Shown here piece by piece: positions 30,957 to 31,705 of a DNA stretch of 31,705 nucleotides; the first letter of the stretch is position 1, and each line of letters opens with the position of its first letter. Made by a program: the position numbers and the translations under genes. This DNA comes from Clostridiales bacterium (GTDB taxonomy: Bacteria > Bacillota > Clostridia > Christensenellales > Aristaeellaceae), in contig SFNY01000058.1 in assembly GCA_004554085.1 (NCBI GenBank), positions 1-31,705 of the forward strand. The letters run 5' to 3'. The notes beneath the pieces were generated by a model. It saw only the letters and a program-made list of their open reading frames with translations, was not told the DNA's origin and did not search any database.

Positions 30957-31705
30957 TTACTTCTTCTTGGACTTGCGGCTGATGATCAGCTTGTCAGAAT
31001 ACTTGCGATGCTTGCGGGTCTTGACGCCCTGGGTCTTCTTGCCCCACGGAGACATCGGAGCAGGCATGCCGACCGGGGACTTGCCTTCGCCGCCGCCGTG
31101 CGGATGGTCGCAGGGGTTCATGACCACGCCGCGGACGGTGGGACGGATGCCCATGTGGCGGGAACGGCCGGCCTTACCGACGCGGACGTTGGAGTGGTCG
31201 GTGTTGCCAACCTGGCCGACGGTCGCGCGGGCGTTCATGGCTACCTTGCGAACCTCGCCGGAGGGCAGGCGAACCTGAGCATAGGCGCCTTCCTTGGCCA
31301 TCAGCTGCGCGGCGGTGCCGGCGGAGCGGACCATCTGGCCGCCGCGGCCAACCTTGATCTCAACGTTGTGGATCAGGGTGCCCAGCGGGATGTTCTCGAT
31401 CGGCAGGCAGTTGCCGGGCTTGATGTCGGCGTCGGGGCCGCTCATCACGGTGTCGCCAACCTTGAGGCCCAGAGGAGCCAGGATGTAGCGCTTCTCGCCG
31501 TCTGCGTAGTACCGGGATGCCGTCCTTGTTGCGCTTGAAGTCAATGATACGATACTTTCTGCGTGCGCCGCCGCCCTGATGACGAACGGTGATCTTGCCG
31601 TGATGGTTGCGGCCAGCCTTGTGACGCAGATCGGTCACCAGAGAGCGCTCGGGCTCCTTCTTGGTGATCTCTTCGAAGGTCAGAACCGACATGAAGCGCC
31701 GTGCG
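30957..31705 (-). pseudogene. rplB: 50S ribosomal protein L2, partial and interrupted by an apparent 56-base deletion
   Basis: L2 is required for subunit joining and peptidyl transfer. The window edge cuts off the first few residues. The N-terminal frame (from 31704) reads RRFMSVLTFEEITKKEPERS and YRIIDFKRNKDGIP. One base then separates Pro (31513) from TAC TAC GCA GAC, which continues L2 in another frame as YYADGEKRYILAPLGLKVGD and runs to a normal end at 30957 with NPCDHPHGGGEGKSP. In the family 19 residues, including EYDPNRSA, lie between these points, so 56 bases appear missing. Restoring them gives about 276 residues. The frame shift would abolish an essential protein, so an assembly error is likelier than a real mutation. 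Confidence 0.92.

Noticed and set aside
1..31705. tRNA, rRNA, insertion sequences, phage genes, CRISPR arrays
   Set aside because: No cloverleaf-like sequence, transposase or integrase motifs, terminal inverted repeats or spaced direct repeats were found by reading the sequence.

Overview
The window looks like a high-GC member of the Clostridia (Firmicutes). Support comes from the order of the ribosomal protein cluster (L2-S19-L22-S3-L16-L29-S17-L14-L24-L5-S14-S8-L6-L18-S5-L30-L15-SecY-Adk-Map-KOW protein-IF1-L36-S13-S11-S4-RpoA-L17), a zinc-ribbon type S14, a zinc-type adenylate kinase, near-universal GGAGG ribosome binding sites and ALA-type signal peptides. An uncultured gut lineage such as Christensenellales is a guess from style, not shown by the sequence. 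Almost every gene lies on the minus strand.

Layout, left to right. 1-1518 (+): the 3' part of an FGGY sugar kinase gene, then a sigma-factor-like protein with a C-terminal membrane helix, closed by a bidirectional terminator. 1575-7284 (-): an operon reading lepA, membrane-anchored PIG-L deacetylase, hemW-like radical SAM gene, GH13 glycosidase. 7404-10536 (-): a TAXI-type TRAP uptake system (binding protein, hairpin, fused permease). 10854-12557 (-): a sugar nucleotidyltransferase and a cupin-type phosphoglucose isomerase, each with its own promoter. 12791-14144 (+): a phosphotriesterase-family hydrolase and a VOC protein, divergent from the isomerase. 14222-17593 (-): a VanW-domain secreted protein and a parA-parB-membrane protein-YdcF-like operon. 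17780-31705 (-): the ribosomal protein / secY / rpoA supercluster, running off the right edge inside rplB.

The most striking observation is damage in the most conserved genes. lepA, rpsK and rplB each lack a short stretch of highly conserved coding sequence (about 22, 74 and 56 bases by comparison with the known families), which throws the rest out of frame. The rpsM-rpsK junction also lacks a start codon and any spacer. Loss of S11 and L2 should be lethal, so the likeliest explanation is an assembly artefact, for example unresolved gaps closed without Ns at sequence shared between species; real lesions are not excluded for lepA. Other points of interest are a 10-base motif repeated in mirror orientation just downstream of two divergent promoters (12627-12636 and 12758-12767), a 391-base leader with a strong promoter before rpsM, and a secreted PIG-L enzyme with a Pro/Thr stalk and membrane anchor. 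No tRNA, rRNA, mobile element or CRISPR array was found, and no convincing new system.
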